A stretch of DNA of 64,000 nt from Bradyrhizobium iriomotense (GCF_030160715.1 NZ_BSOW01000004.1:62001-126000), one strand, 5' to 3'; shown: positions 1-11,511, counted from the stretch's first letter. Program-made: numbers and translations. Notes: generated by a model not told the origin, from the letters alone.

Positions 1-482
1 GAATTGGCGTCATAGCCGACGACATGGATGCCCTTCGACAGGGCCTTCTTCAGGACCGGCGCGATCGCCACCGGATCGTTGGCGGCGAAGAGAATGCCGT
101 CGACGCCGCTGGTGATGTAATTGTCGATGAACTTGATCTGCTCGTCGATCTTGGCTTCGGTCGGGCCGTCGGTCTTCACCGTGACATTACCGAGTGCCTT
201 GGCAGCGTCCTGCATGCCTTTCGACGTCGCGTTGAAATATCCGATGCCGATCAGCTTCGGCACGTCGACCAGCGTGATCGGCTTGCCGGCCTTGTCGGCC
301 GCATTGGTTGGCCGGCCGCCGTCATAAGGCTTGGCCGCGGGTGCGGCGTTGGCCTCGCCAGCCGAGCAGGCAAGCGGATTGACCGGCAGGTCGTCCGCGC
401 CGTCCCATCTCTTGTCCGCCGCCGAGGCCGTTCCGGCCAGCAGCGTCGCGCTGAGGAATGCAGCAGCTAATCCGAGTTTCAT
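1..482 (-). CDS. rhaS: Rhamnose ABC transporter substrate-binding protein (3' end outside window)
   Basis: This is the N-terminal part, about 160 residues, of a periplasmic sugar-binding protein of the ribose/rhamnose (Peripla_BP_4) type; the rest lies beyond the left edge. The first 20 or so residues form a Sec signal peptide ending in TASA-AD. The lobe-1 pattern with GIGYFN, DEQIKFIDN and GVDGILFAANDP is typical of these proteins. The ATG follows a GGAGG-like sequence in a short 50-bp gap after rhaQ. It is the last visible gene of the leftward rhaR-T-P-Q-S unit, and should deliver L-rhamnose to the RhaPQ/RhaT importer. The substrate is inferred from the neighbouring rhamnose genes. Confidence 0.85.
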   Translation of the reverse strand, partial: MKLGLAAAFLSATLLAGTASAADKRWDGADDLPVNPLACSAGEANAAPAAKPYDGGRPTNAADKAGKPITLVDVPKLIGIGYFNATSKGMQDAAKALGNVTVKTDGPTEAKIDEQIKFIDNYITSGVDGILFAANDPVAIAPVLKKALSKGIHVVGYDAN

Positions 483-532
483 TTTGTTTTCCTCCCATGT
501 TGAAGCCGCTTGTCCCGCGGCCAGTCACTCCA

Positions 533-1525
533 TCAAATTCCCTCACGTCGCCGCTGGAGCGAACTCGCCACAAGAGTTGAAAGGATGAGCACCGTGCCGA
601 TGACGACGATCGTCGCGTCGCCTTTGACGCCGGTCAGGGCCAGCCCATTTTTCAAGAGCTGGATCATGGCCAAGCCGACCACCGTGCCCCAGATCGTGCC
701 GACGCCTCCGAATATGCTGGTGCCGCCGAGCACCACCGCCGCGATCACGTCGAGCTCATAGCCGATCCCCATGTCAGAGCGGGTCGTGGTCACGCGCGAG
801 ACGAGAACACAAGCCGAAAGGCCGGCCATGAAGCCAGATAGCGTGTAGATGATCAGCTTGGCGCGATCGACCGGCAAGCCGGAAAAGCGCGCGGCGGTCT
901 CGTTGTTGCCGATCGCATAGAGCGTCCGGCCGAAAGTGGTGCGGTCCAGAACGATTGCGGAGACCACGATCGCGATCAGCAGGAGCCAGAGCTGCGCCGG
1001 CACGCCGAAGAGGTTTTCCTGTCCGATGAAGTAGAACCATTCCGGGTAGCCGCGCACAGAACGCGCCTGGCTGATCCCCTCGGCGAGCCCGCGGTAGAGA
1101 GCAAGCGTCGCGATCGTCATGATCAGCGGCGGCACTTTCACTCTGGTGATGACGATCCCGTTGAGAAAGCCCGCCGCGGCACCGACGAGCAACGAGAAGC
1201 AGATCGCCAGCGGCAAGGGAAAGCCGAAATTCTTCCAGGAATAGCCGAGCAAGATCGCGCAGAGCCCGACGATCGAGCCGACAGAGAGATCGATGCCGCC
1301 GGTGATGATGATGAAGGTCATCGGCAGCGCGATCAGCCCGACCTCGGTCGTCAGCCTGCCTTGATTGAGCAGATTGTCGAGTGTAAGGAAGCGATTGTTC
1401 AAGCCGCCGAGCACGATCAACGCAATGAGCAGGATCACTGCGAGCATCGTCTCGTGGCGCAGCAGCCACCAGGGCACGACGCGCTTGGCGGAGTGGGGGA
1501 GAGGGATTTCGCTCATGGCGCTCAT
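533..1525 (-). CDS. rhaQ: Rhamnose ABC transporter permease 2
   Basis: A 330-residue inner-membrane permease of the BPD_transp_2 (RbsC/RhaP/RhaQ) family with many hydrophobic helices and the family segment GGIDLSVGSIVGL. The frame is open much further upstream, but that extension lies over rhaP. The start chosen is the ATG at 1525, which overlaps the rhaP stop as ATGA; an ATG three codons inside (1516) is possible. It should pair with RhaP to form the membrane channel. Like other class-2 carbohydrate importers, the locus has two related but distinct permeases and one double-domain ATPase. Confidence 0.88.
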   Translation of the reverse strand: MSAMSEIPLPHSAKRVVPWWLLRHETMLAVILLIALIVLGGLNNRFLTLDNLLNQGRLTTEVGLIALPMTFIIITGGIDLSVGSIVGLCAILLGYSWKNFGFPLPLAICFSLLVGAAAGFLNGIVITRVKVPPLIMTIATLALYRGLAEGISQARSVRGYPEWFYFIGQENLFGVPAQLWLLLIAIVVSAIVLDRTTFGRTLYAIGNNETAARFSGLPVDRAKLIIYTLSGFMAGLSACVLVSRVTTTRSDMGIGYELDVIAAVVLGGTSIFGGVGTIWGTVVGLAMIQLLKNGLALTGVKGDATIVVIGTVLILSTLVASSLQRRREGI

Positions 1526-2508
1526 GCTCCCGCCATGCGCCGGCGCCGCAGAATGTCGGCGATTACGGTCACGAGGATGAGCACGCCCTGGACCGCGCGG
1601 ATCCAGTAGGGCGAGACGTCGATGAAGACCAGCGCGCTCGCGATCTCGGCGATCAGTACGGCGGCAAGCGTCGAGCCGGCCACCGTGCCAACGCCCCCGA
1701 GGATGCTGACGCCTCCGACGACCGACGCGGTGATGATCGTCAGCTCGAGATTGGGCGGCACGGTCGACTGGATGACGCGCAACTGCGTCGCATAGAGCAG
1801 GGCGGCCGCTCCGGCGAACAATCCATGCAGCGCGAAGACCATCACGATCGTGCGCGGCTGCGAAATGCCGCAGAGGCGCGCCGCTTCGGCGTTGCCGCCG
1901 ACCGCGTAGATGGCGCGGCCCGAGGCCGAATAGCGCATCCACAAGGCTGCCAGGACCGTTACCAGGATCATGAGAAAAACCGGAAACGGCAGCACGCCGG
2001 AGAGTTCGATATCGGCGAGATGGAAACTGTCGGGCAGGTCGGTGATCCATTTGCCGCCCGTGACGCTGATCAGGCCGCCTTTGAGGATCGACAGCATGCC
2101 GAGCGTAACCACGATCGCCGGAATGCGCAGATAGGCGATGATGACGCCCTGCAAGGCCATCACGAGGACGCCGGCAACGAGCGCTGCCAGCCAGGCAATC
2201 ACGATCGGCGCGCCGTTCACGGCCAGAGTGCCGCTGATCGTCGCCAGGACGCCGATCAGCGCGCCGACGGAAATATCGATGTTGCCGGAAACGATCACCA
2301 TCGACATGCCGACCGCGGCGACGGCGATATAGGCGTTGCCGAGCAGCACGTCGGAAAGATTGCGCGCCGCCAGAAAGCGCGGATTGTAAAGGCCGACGGC
2401 GACGGCGAGGCCGATCACGGCGATCGCGAGCAAAGCCTCCTGCGAGGCAAGCACTTTCAGCCGCCGCCGCGGATCAGCCTCGGCGCCGGCTAAGGTCACG
2501 GCCGTCAT
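1522..2508 (-). CDS. rhaP: Rhamnose ABC transporter permease 1
   Basis: A 328-residue permease of the ribose/rhamnose family, a paralogue of the next gene. It has about eight to ten hydrophobic segments and the conserved stretch SGNIDISVGALIGV near residue 75. The ATG at 2508 overlaps the rhaT stop (ATGA), and its own stop overlaps the rhaQ start the same way. The three transport genes are therefore translationally coupled. Function follows from family and context: half of the membrane channel for L-rhamnose uptake. Confidence 0.88.
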   Translation of the reverse strand: MTAVTLAGAEADPRRRLKVLASQEALLAIAVIGLAVAVGLYNPRFLAARNLSDVLLGNAYIAVAAVGMSMVIVSGNIDISVGALIGVLATISGTLAVNGAPIVIAWLAALVAGVLVMALQGVIIAYLRIPAIVVTLGMLSILKGGLISVTGGKWITDLPDSFHLADIELSGVLPFPVFLMILVTVLAALWMRYSASGRAIYAVGGNAEAARLCGISQPRTIVMVFALHGLFAGAAALLYATQLRVIQSTVPPNLELTIITASVVGGVSILGGVGTVAGSTLAAVLIAEIASALVFIDVSPYWIRAVQGVLILVTVIADILRRRRMAGA

Positions 2509-4046
2509 GCGGCTTTCTCCGCGTTTTCATGACTGCCCATCATTGCTGCGCCGATCGACTCCTGGGTTGCTTCTTCGTGCGAGAACTCGGCAACAATACG
2601 GCCTTCGCGCATCACGAGGATGCGGTCGCTCATGCCGAGCACCTCTGGCAGCTCGCTCGAAATCATCAGGATGGCGAGCCCCTGGGCCGCAAGCTCGCCC
2701 ATCAGCCGATGGATCTCCGCCTTCGCGCCTACATCGATGCCGCGCGTCGGCTCGTCGAGGATCAATAGCTTCGGCCCGTTGGCGAGCCACTTGCCGAGCA
2801 CGATCTTCTGTTGATTGCCGCCGGAGAGCTTGCCCGCCGTCTGCTCGAGCGAGCTCGCCTTGACCGCAAAGCGCTTGACGCCGTCGCCGGCAAGCTTGCG
2901 CTCGGCGCCGCGATCGATGAAGCCGCCGAATGCGACCTTGCCAAGCGCGGCGAGGCTGAAGTTCTCGCGCACCGTCATCGGCCGCACCAGGCCTTGCGTA
3001 CCGCGATCCTCGGGAACATAGGCGAGTCCCAAGGACCGCGCCTGCGCCGGCGAGCGAATGTCGACCTTCTGTCCGGCGATCCGGATTTCGCCGCCATCGG
3101 CCGGCGTGACGCCGAAAATGGTTTGCGCCAGCTCGCTGCGACCCGAGCCAACGAGGCCGGCAAGGCCGACGATCTCACCGGCGCGCACCGTGAGCGAAAT
3201 GCTCCGTGTCAGCGGCCGTCGTTCGAGGTCCTTCACCTCCAGCACCGGCTTGCCGATCGGAACCGTGATCTTCGGGAACAGGCTTTCGATCCTGCGGCCG
3301 ACCATCAATTGCACGAGCTCGGCCGCGTCCGTGTCGGCGACGCGCTTGGTCGCGACATGTGCGCCATCGCGCAGCACGGTGACGCGATCGGCGATCGCGA
3401 AAATCTCGTCGAGCCGATGGCTGATATAGATCACGGCGACCCCGCGCGCCTTCAGCTTGCGCACGATATCGAACAGCCGCGTGACGTCGTACTCGGTCAG
3501 GGCTGCGGTCGGCTCGTCCATGATCAGTATGCGCGCGTCCTGTGACAGCGCGCGCAGGATTTCGACGCGCTGGCGATTGCCGACGCTGAGCGTGCCGACG
3601 ACTCGCTCGGCCTCCAGGTCATGAATCTCGAGCGAAGCGAGCAGCGCATTCGTCTTCTCCCGCATCGCTCGCCAGTCGATCCGGCGCAGGCCCGCCCGCG
3701 GCGCATGCCCCATGAAGATATTTTCGGCAACGGTGAGCTCCGGAAACAGCAGCAGCTCTTGATAGATCGTGGCGATGCCGGCACGACGGGCATCGTCCGG
3801 CCGCGCGAGATCGACCGCCTTGCCGCCCACGAGCACCTCGCCGCGATCGGGCGGGAACACGCCGGAAACGATCTTGATCAGCGTCGACTTGCCGGCGCCA
3901 TTCTCGCCGAGCAAGGCGTGGACTTCGCCCCTGGCAGCATCGAAGGAGACGCCGGACAGCGCCCGCACGCCAGGAAAGGACTTCTCGATCGCGCGCACCG
4001 AGAGAAGCGGTGTTGTGGGGGGGGCATAGTGCGCGCTCGCTGTCAT
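2505..4046 (-). CDS. rhaT: Rhamnose ABC transporter ATP-binding protein (double ATPase)
   Basis: A 513-residue cytoplasmic ATPase with two ABC domains in one chain, the layout of RbsA/MglA-type importers. The first domain has Walker [10 protein letters not shown] near residue 48, a signature around [11 protein letters not shown] and Walker [11 protein letters not shown]. The second has a degenerate Walker A (GLVGSGRSE), signature [11 protein letters not shown] and Walker [13 protein letters not shown] weakened second P-loop is usual for this family. It starts two bases after the rhaR stop and overlaps rhaP. It should power rhamnose uptake; in rhizobia this gene is called rhaT although it is unrelated to the E. 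coli RhaT symporter. Confidence 0.88.
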   Translation of the reverse strand: MTASAHYAPPTTPLLSVRAIEKSFPGVRALSGVSFDAARGEVHALLGENGAGKSTLIKIVSGVFPPDRGEVLVGGKAVDLARPDDARRAGIATIYQELLLFPELTVAENIFMGHAPRAGLRRIDWRAMREKTNALLASLEIHDLEAERVVGTLSVGNRQRVEILRALSQDARILIMDEPTAALTEYDVTRLFDIVRKLKARGVAVIYISHRLDEIFAIADRVTVLRDGAHVATKRVADTDAAELVQLMVGRRIESLFPKITVPIGKPVLEVKDLERRPLTRSISLTVRAGEIVGLAGLVGSGRSELAQTIFGVTPADGGEIRIAGQKVDIRSPAQARSLGLAYVPEDRGTQGLVRPMTVRENFSLAALGKVAFGGFIDRGAERKLAGDGVKRFAVKASSLEQTAGKLSGGNQQKIVLGKWLANGPKLLILDEPTRGIDVGAKAEIHRLMGELAAQGLAILMISSELPEVLGMSDRILVMREGRIVAEFSHEEATQESIGAAMMGSHENAEKAA

Positions 4047-4048
4047 GG

Positions 4049-4861
4049 TTACGCCGCCGCATTGGTTTGAGCGCTTGCATCGACCACAACGACGCGCACA
4101 CCGTGTCCGCGCAGCATGTCGAGTGCATCGCTTGGCGCGTCGGAATCGGTGATCAGCGTATCGATGCGCGAAAGCGGACAGACGACGAGGCTGCCGCGTG
4201 AGACGAATTTCGAGGAATCGGCGAGCACGATCAGCTTGTCGGCACGCTTCAGGAGCTTCGATTCGGCGCGTGCGAGCAGGGGATCGCCTTCGATCACGCC
4301 GAGCGGGCCAATCGATATCGCACTCATGAACATCCGCGTCGCCGAATAATGCTGGATCGCATCCTCTTCAAAGGGAGAGACGATCATGCCCTGCTCACGA
4401 TAGACCTCGCCGCCCGGCAAGGCGACGCGGCATTTCGACGTGTGGATCAGCGCTTCGGCGAGCAGATAGGAATTGGTCAACACCTTCAGGCGTCGCTCGC
4501 GCAGATATTCGCCCATCTGATACGTGGTCGTGCCGCCATTGATGATGATCGTCTCGCCGTCGGCGCAGAGGGCGACAGCCGCTTTCGCAATGGCGCGCTT
4601 GGCGTCGATATTGAGTGTCTGGCTGACGTCGAAGGAGCGCGTGGCAAGGGAAAGGACGTCGCCCGGTGCGTTGGCGGTTTCGGGCAGGGCTTCGAGTCCG
4701 CCGTGCACCCTTATCGCGACACCTTGCTCGGCGAGCCTCGCGAAATCGCGCCGTATCGAGGCTTCGGACACTCCGGTCGCGCGGCAGGCATCGGCGATGC
4801 GCACCAGCGACCGCTCGCGCAAGAGTGCCTTGATGACCTGCCAGCGTTCCCGCTCGTGCAC
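4049..4861 (-). CDS. rhaR: DeoR-family regulator of rhamnose genes
   Basis: A 270-residue DeoR-type repressor: an N-terminal winged helix-turn-helix with the pattern GVSEASIRRDFARLAEQG, then a sugar-phosphate sensor (DeoRC) domain with NGGTTTYQM and LPGGEVYREQGM. The frame is open to an ATG at 4936, but the GTG at 4861 is preferred. It has GGGAGG about six bases upstream and gives a protein beginning HERERWQ, at the usual distance from the helix-turn-helix. It is the first gene of the leftward transport unit and faces rhaD across the intergenic region, as in other rhizobial rhamnose loci. The effector is probably a phosphorylated or keto-sugar intermediate. Confidence 0.85.
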   Translation of the reverse strand: MHERERWQVIKALLRERSLVRIADACRATGVSEASIRRDFARLAEQGVAIRVHGGLEALPETANAPGDVLSLATRSFDVSQTLNIDAKRAIAKAAVALCADGETIIINGGTTTYQMGEYLRERRLKVLTNSYLLAEALIHTSKCRVALPGGEVYREQGMIVSPFEEDAIQHYSATRMFMSAISIGPLGVIEGDPLLARAESKLLKRADKLIVLADSSKFVSRGSLVVCPLSRIDTLITDSDAPSDALDMLRGHGVRVVVVDASAQTNAAA

Positions 4862-5045
4862 GTCGCCCTCCCTTTTGCCCGTAAATAGGTCACGCTCTCG
4901 ACCAGTGGTCAACTCCAAACCGTCAGATTCGCTCAATATCGCGCTGCATCAATCATGCCGCGTCGCGATGATGAGCGCGGATGATTGACCGTGATTGGAT
5001 GCCTGACATAAGCTGCCCGAAGATAAAGCACAGGGAGAATGCCTA
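4862..5045. promoter_or_regulatory. Divergent rhaR / rhaD promoter region with inverted repeat
   Basis: About 180 bp separate the rhaR start from rhaD and must hold the promoters of both units. An inverted repeat TCAATCAT (4949-4956) and ATGATTGA (4981-4988) spans 40 bp, and TGATTG recurs directly at 4982 and 4992. DeoR regulators commonly bind such spaced repeats, so this is a candidate RhaR operator. No confident -35/-10 pair was identified. A GGGAG ribosome binding site precedes the rhaD ATG. Confidence 0.4.
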
Positions 5046-7145
5046 ATGAGCGAGGTCGTCGCGGCCACGCCCCTGCCAAGTCTATGGGACGATGCGCTCG
5101 CCGCGGAGCTCGATGAGGCAGGTCAGTTGCTGTACCGCTCGAACCTGCTCGGGGCCGATCTGCGCATCACAAATTTCGGCGGCGGCAACACCTCGGCCAA
5201 GATCGAGATGAAAGATCCGCTAACGCGCGAGAACGCACGCGTGCTCTGGGTCAAGGGTTCGGGCGGCGACCTCGGCTCGATGAAGCGCGATGGCTTTTCG
5301 ACGCTGTATCTCGACAAGCTCGAGGGCCTGAAAGGCCTTTATCGCGGCCTCGCCCATGAGGACGAGATGGTCGCCTTGTTCAATCACTGCACCTTCGATC
5401 TCAATCCGCGTGCGACTTCGATCGATACGCCCTTGCACGCCTTCGTGCCGCACCGGCATGTCGATCACGTCCATGCCGATGCGGTCATCGCCATCGCCGC
5501 CTCAGTCGACGCCGAGCGTCTGACACGTGAGGTTTTTGGTGGCAAGCTCGGGTTCCTACCGTGGCAGCGGCCCGGCTTCGATCTCGGCCTGAAACTCGGC
5601 GAGATGGCCGCGCGCCATCCCGACTATATCGGCGTCGTTCTCGGTGGGCACGGTCTCTTCACCTGGGCCGAGACGTCGAAAGCCTGCTACGAGATGACCT
5701 TGCGCGTGATTCAGCAGGCCGCCGATTGGCTTGCCGCGCATGAGCAGAAGTCGGCTTTCGGCAGCGCCAAGGTCCAAGCGGCCCTGCCGGAAAAGCGCCG
5801 CGCGATCGCGGCTAGGCTGATGCCGCTGATCCGCGGCAAGATCTCAGCGGACGAGCGCAAGATCGGCCATTTCACCGATGCCCCGGAGGTGCTGGAGTTC
5901 GTCAACTCAAGCGGGCTGACGAAGCTGGCTCCGCTCGGCACCTCCTGTCCGGATCACTTTCTTCGCACCAAGATCCGGCCGCTGTTGCTGCCCTACGATC
6001 CTGCGCGCGACAATCTCGACGAGGTGATCGCCGGCCTCGACGACGTTCTCGCCGACTACCGGCGAGATTACGCCGCCTACTACGAACGTTGCAAACATCC
6101 GAACTCGCCGGCCATGCGCGATCCCAACGCGGTCGTTTATCTCGCACCCGGAATCGGCATGTTCACGTTTGCCAAGGACAAGGCGACCGCGCGCGTTGCG
6201 GCCGAGTTTTACGTCAACGCCATCAACGTGATGCGCGGCGCCTCGGGTGTCAGCGCCTATGTCGGCCTTGCCGAGCAGGAGGCCTTCAATATCGAATACT
6301 GGCTGCTGGAAGAGGCCAAGCTGCAGCGCATGCCCAAGCCGAAATCGCTCGCCGGGCGGATCGCCTATGTGACCGGCGGCGCCGGCGGCATTGGCGGGGC
6401 GACAGCGCAGCGGCTGCTCGGCGAAGGCGCTTGCCTCGTCATTGCCGATATCGACGAGAAGGCGCTCAGCGAGCGCGTTGCGGCGATCACGAAGCGCCAT
6501 GGTCGCGACGCGGCCATCGGCGTGAAGCTCGATGTGACCGATGAGACGGCGGTGGTCGCTTCGTTCGAAGAGGCCGCGCGCGCCTTTGGCGGCGTCGACA
6601 TCGTCGTCTCGAATGCGGGGATCGCCTCGGCCTCGCCCGTCGAGGACACGAGCCTCGGGCTCTGGCAGAAGAACATGGACATTCTCGCCACGGGCTATTT
6701 CCTCGTCTCGCGAGAGGCGTTCCGGTTGATGCAGCGTCAGAACATTGGCGGCGCCATCGTCTTCGTCGCCTCGAAAAACGGTCTCGCCGCTTCGGCGGGC
6801 GCTGCGGCCTATTGCGCGGCCAAGGCGTCGGAGATCCATCTCGCGCGCTGCCTGGCGCTGGAGGGCGCTACGCATGGCATCCGGGTCAACACGGTCAATC
6901 CGGACGCGGTGCTGCGCGGCTCGAAGATCTGGGAAGGCGAGTGGCGCCAGCAGCGCGCGGCGTCCAACAAGGTCGGGGAAGACCAGCTCGAGGAACTCTA
7001 CCGCCAGCGCTCGATGCTCAAGCTGTCGGTTTTTCCCGAGGATATCGCCGAGGGCGTCTACTTCTTCGCGTCCGACCTTTCGGCCAAATCGACCGGCAAC
7101 ATCCTTAACGTCGACGCCGGCAATGCCCAGGCCTTCACGCGATGA
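5046..7145 (+). CDS. rhaD: Bifunctional rhamnulose-1-phosphate aldolase / lactaldehyde dehydrogenase-type SDR
   Basis: A 699-residue fusion. The N-terminal 400 residues or so are a class II aldolase/adducin domain with FGGGNTSAK, HVHADAV and GGHGLFTW, which supply phosphate-binding and zinc-ligand residues. The C-terminal 265 residues are a short-chain dehydrogenase with the Rossmann motif TGGAGGIGG and an active-site YCAAK. The fusion is known in rhizobial rhamnose loci. The aldolase half should split rhamnulose-1-phosphate to dihydroxyacetone phosphate and L-lactaldehyde, and the SDR half should act on lactaldehyde. The stop overlaps rhaI as ATGA. The kinase it depends on is not in the window. 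Confidence 0.9.
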   Translation: MSEVVAATPLPSLWDDALAAELDEAGQLLYRSNLLGADLRITNFGGGNTSAKIEMKDPLTRENARVLWVKGSGGDLGSMKRDGFSTLYLDKLEGLKGLYRGLAHEDEMVALFNHCTFDLNPRATSIDTPLHAFVPHRHVDHVHADAVIAIAASVDAERLTREVFGGKLGFLPWQRPGFDLGLKLGEMAARHPDYIGVVLGGHGLFTWAETSKACYEMTLRVIQQAADWLAAHEQKSAFGSAKVQAALPEKRRAIAARLMPLIRGKISADERKIGHFTDAPEVLEFVNSSGLTKLAPLGTSCPDHFLRTKIRPLLLPYDPARDNLDEVIAGLDDVLADYRRDYAAYYERCKHPNSPAMRDPNAVVYLAPGIGMFTFAKDKATARVAAEFYVNAINVMRGASGVSAYVGLAEQEAFNIEYWLLEEAKLQRMPKPKSLAGRIAYVTGGAGGIGGATAQRLLGEGACLVIADIDEKALSERVAAITKRHGRDAAIGVKLDVTDETAVVASFEEAARAFGGVDIVVSNAGIASASPVEDTSLGLWQKNMDILATGYFLVSREAFRLMQRQNIGGAIVFVASKNGLAASAGAAAYCAAKASEIHLARCLALEGATHGIRVNTVNPDAVLRGSKIWEGEWRQQRAASNKVGEDQLEELYRQRSMLKLSVFPEDIAEGVYFFASDLSAKSTGNILNVDAGNAQAFTR

Positions 7146-8440
7146 GCACGCCATTCTCGATCAGCGCCGATTTCATCGCCGACCATAACAGGCGGCTCGA
7201 AGACGCGACCACCGAAGACTACGACGCCCTGAAGCGAGCGCTGGCGCGGCACGGGATCAATGCCGACGCTCTGGTGGACAAGGTCATGGCCTTCGGCGTC
7301 GCCATTCCGACCTGGGGTGTCGGCACGGGTGGCACGCGGTTCGCCCGCTTTCCCGGGCCCGGTGAGCCACGCAATGTCTTCGAGAAGCTCGACGATTGCG
7401 CCGTGATCCAGCGATTGGCGCGCGCGACGCCGACCATCTCGCCGCACATTCCGTGGGACAAGGTCGACGATTATGCCGGCTTGCGCGAACAGGCCGCGAC
7501 GCACGGCCTTGCGTTCGATGTGGTCAATTCCAACACGTTCCAGGACCAGCCGGAGCAAGAGCTGTCTTACAAGTTTGGTTCGCTGTCACATACCGATGCA
7601 CGCGTGCGGGCACAGGCGGTCGCGCATAATATCGAATGCATCGAGATCGGCCGCAAGCTCGGCTCGAAGGCGTTGACAGTCTGGATCGCGGACGGATCGA
7701 ACTTTGCCGGCCAATCGAATCTGACCAAGACGCTCGACCGCTATATGGACGCGATGCGCGAGATCGTCACGGCGCTGCCCGCCGACTGGCGGGTGTTCCT
7801 CGAACACAAGCTTTACGAGCCGGCATTCTACTCGACCGTGATCTCGGATTGGGGCACGAGTTTCGCAGTCGCGCAGGAGCTAGGCTCCAAGGCGTATTGC
7901 CTCGTCGATCTCGGCCATCATGCGCCGAACGTGAATATCGAGCAGATCGTCGCCCGGCTGGTTCGGTTCGGGAAGCTCGCCGGCTTCCATTTCAATGATT
8001 CAAAATACGGCGACGACGATCTCGACAGCGGCTCGGTCGAGCCGTTCCGGCTGTTTCTCGTCTTCAACGAGTTGATCGACGCGGAGCGCCGCAAGGCGGA
8101 AGGCTTCGCGCCCGCTTATATGATCGACCAGTCGCATAACGTGACCGACCCGATCGAGAGCCTCATGCAGTCGGCGATCGAGTTGCAGCGCGCCTATGCG
8201 CAGGCGTTGATCGTCGATCGCGCGGCGCTCGAAGCGGCGCAAGAGGCCAATGACGCGCTCGGCGCCCATCTCGAATTGAAACGCGCCTTCACGACCGACG
8301 TCTCGCCGCTGCTCGCCATTGCCCGCCTGCGCGCCGGCGGTGCGATCGCGCCGATCTCGGCCTATCGCGCATCCGGCTATCGGTCGCAAAAGGCGAAGGA
8401 GCGTCCCGCTGTCACTGGGACTTCGGCGGGAATTGTGTAG
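7142..8440 (+). CDS. rhaI: L-rhamnose catabolism isomerase
   Basis: A 432-residue TIM-barrel sugar isomerase of the rhizobial L-rhamnose isomerase family, distinct from E. coli RhaA. Likely metal-binding segments are FLEHKLYEP, LVDLGHHAPN and FHFNDSKYGDDDLD. It converts L-rhamnose to L-rhamnulose. It overlaps rhaD by four bases and ends 57 bp before the convergent SDR gene; no clear terminator is visible in that gap. Length is normal for the family. Confidence 0.92.
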   Translation: MSTPFSISADFIADHNRRLEDATTEDYDALKRALARHGINADALVDKVMAFGVAIPTWGVGTGGTRFARFPGPGEPRNVFEKLDDCAVIQRLARATPTISPHIPWDKVDDYAGLREQAATHGLAFDVVNSNTFQDQPEQELSYKFGSLSHTDARVRAQAVAHNIECIEIGRKLGSKALTVWIADGSNFAGQSNLTKTLDRYMDAMREIVTALPADWRVFLEHKLYEPAFYSTVISDWGTSFAVAQELGSKAYCLVDLGHHAPNVNIEQIVARLVRFGKLAGFHFNDSKYGDDDLDSGSVEPFRLFLVFNELIDAERRKAEGFAPAYMIDQSHNVTDPIESLMQSAIELQRAYAQALIVDRAALEAAQEANDALGAHLELKRAFTTDVSPLLAIARLRAGGAIAPISAYRASGYRSQKAKERPAVTGTSAGIV

Positions 8441-8497
8441 GCGAGGCGAGGGGGCCTTCGCACGGCGCATCGATATCTGATTGCCTTGCTTCCGCCG

Positions 8498-9271
8498 TCA
8501 GAGCTTCCGCAGCGCCAGACCGCCATCGACGTGGATGACATCTCCCGTCGAATAGCCGAGTTGGCCTGTCGCCAGGGTTGCGACGGCCTTTCCGATATCC
8601 TCGGGCTCACCCCAGCGCCTGAGAGGCGTGAGACCTTCGCCAACGAGCCGGTCGTACTTATCCTTGGCGACAGCGGTCATCTGCGTTCGGATGATCCCTG
8701 GCCGAAGCTCGTAGGACCCGATGCCGTGATCGGCAAGCCGGATAGCAAAAAGCCGAGCCATCATGGATAAACCCGTCTTGGAGATGCAGTACTCACCGCG
8801 GTCAATCGAGGCGAATTCGGCATTGATCGACGAGATCGTGATGATGCTGCGAAAGTGGTGCGATTTCGCGCCGATCATCCGCCGCGCGACCTCCTGGGTC
8901 AGGAAGAAGGGACCGCGCAGGTTGATCCTCATGACGCGGTCATAGCTCTCCGGCGTCATCTTTAAGAGATCGTCGCGGACGCTAACGGATACACCAGCAT
9001 TGTTGACGAGGCAGTCGATACCGCCGAAGGCATTCCAGGCTTCGTCCACGAATTGATGGTGCTGCTCGAGCTGCGAAATATCCATCGCGATGGCGTCTGC
9101 ATCCCCGCCTGTTTCGCGGATGGCTGCCACCGTCTCGTCGAGATCTTTCGAGCCGGGAAGATCATTCACGATGATCGAGAAGCCGGCTCGCGATAGCGCG
9201 AGCGCGATGGCGCGGCCGATGCCGCGCCCCGCTCCTGTCACCAGAGCGCCAGGTCGTCGCTGATCGTCCAT
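8498..9271 (-). CDS. SDR-family dehydrogenase of the LacI cluster
   Basis: A 257-residue classical short-chain dehydrogenase, annotated in many genomes as 3-ketoacyl-ACP reductase-like. It has the cofactor motif TGAGRGIG, NNAG and the active-site YCISK. A C-terminal DVIHVDGG strand completes the fold. The frame extends upstream to 9430, but the ATG at 9271 has AAGGA eight bases ahead. The longer forms would run over the operator region. It is transcribed away from lacI from a shared promoter and probably belongs to the same pathway, oxidising or reducing a sugar- or polyol-derived alcohol. The substrate is unknown. Confidence 0.85.
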   Translation of the reverse strand: MDDQRRPGALVTGAGRGIGRAIALALSRAGFSIIVNDLPGSKDLDETVAAIRETGGDADAIAMDISQLEQHHQFVDEAWNAFGGIDCLVNNAGVSVSVRDDLLKMTPESYDRVMRINLRGPFFLTQEVARRMIGAKSHHFRSIITISSINAEFASIDRGEYCISKTGLSMMARLFAIRLADHGIGSYELRPGIIRTQMTAVAKDKYDRLVGEGLTPLRRWGEPEDIGKAVATLATGQLGYSTGDVIHVDGGLALRKL

Positions 9272-9320
9272 ATCGGTTTCCTTCATGCGATCGTGCCCAG
9301 GCGAACGAACGTCGTTTGAT

Positions 9321-9334
9321 TTGGAACGTTCTAT
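9321..9334. promoter_or_regulatory. LacI-type operator, site 1
   Basis: The sequence TTGGAACGTTCTAT matches eleven bases of the perfect palindrome at 9417-9430. On the minus strand it overlaps TATTAT (9333-9338), a candidate -10 for the leftward SDR gene. A repressor bound here would block that promoter. The central CpG, flanked by an inverted repeat, is the usual form of LacI-family sites. Confidence 0.6.
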
Positions 9335-9416
9335 AATATGAAGGTTCTGGCGTTCGAGGTAAAAGTTCCATATTCGCCTTAATTTGAGCCCTTGTGTGTT
9401 AAAGAGAATGGGAGTA

Positions 9417-9430
9417 TTGGAACGTTCCAA
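9417..9430. promoter_or_regulatory. LacI-type operator, site 2 (perfect palindrome)
   Basis: TTGGAACGTTCCAA is a perfect 14-bp palindrome 23 bp upstream of the lacI start. It shares its core with site 1, and the two centres are 96 bp apart, close to nine helical turns. Both positions fit autoregulation of lacI and control of the divergent operons, possibly through a DNA loop. Confidence 0.7.
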
Positions 9431-9453
9431 ATACGGGGAGGCTCGCGAAGGAC

Positions 9454-11504
<2,051 letters not shown>

Positions 11505-11511
11505 GGCGGAT

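Noticed and set aside
533..2050. The rhaQ frame read as a 505-residue protein
   Set aside because: The first 175 residues are an out-of-frame reading of rhaP, arginine-rich and without family character. The ATGA-coupled start at 1525 gives a normal permease.
5907..7154. A 415-codon open frame antisense to rhaD
   Set aside because: It is a shadow of the rhaD coding frame in high-GC DNA, has no ribosome binding site and no known domain.
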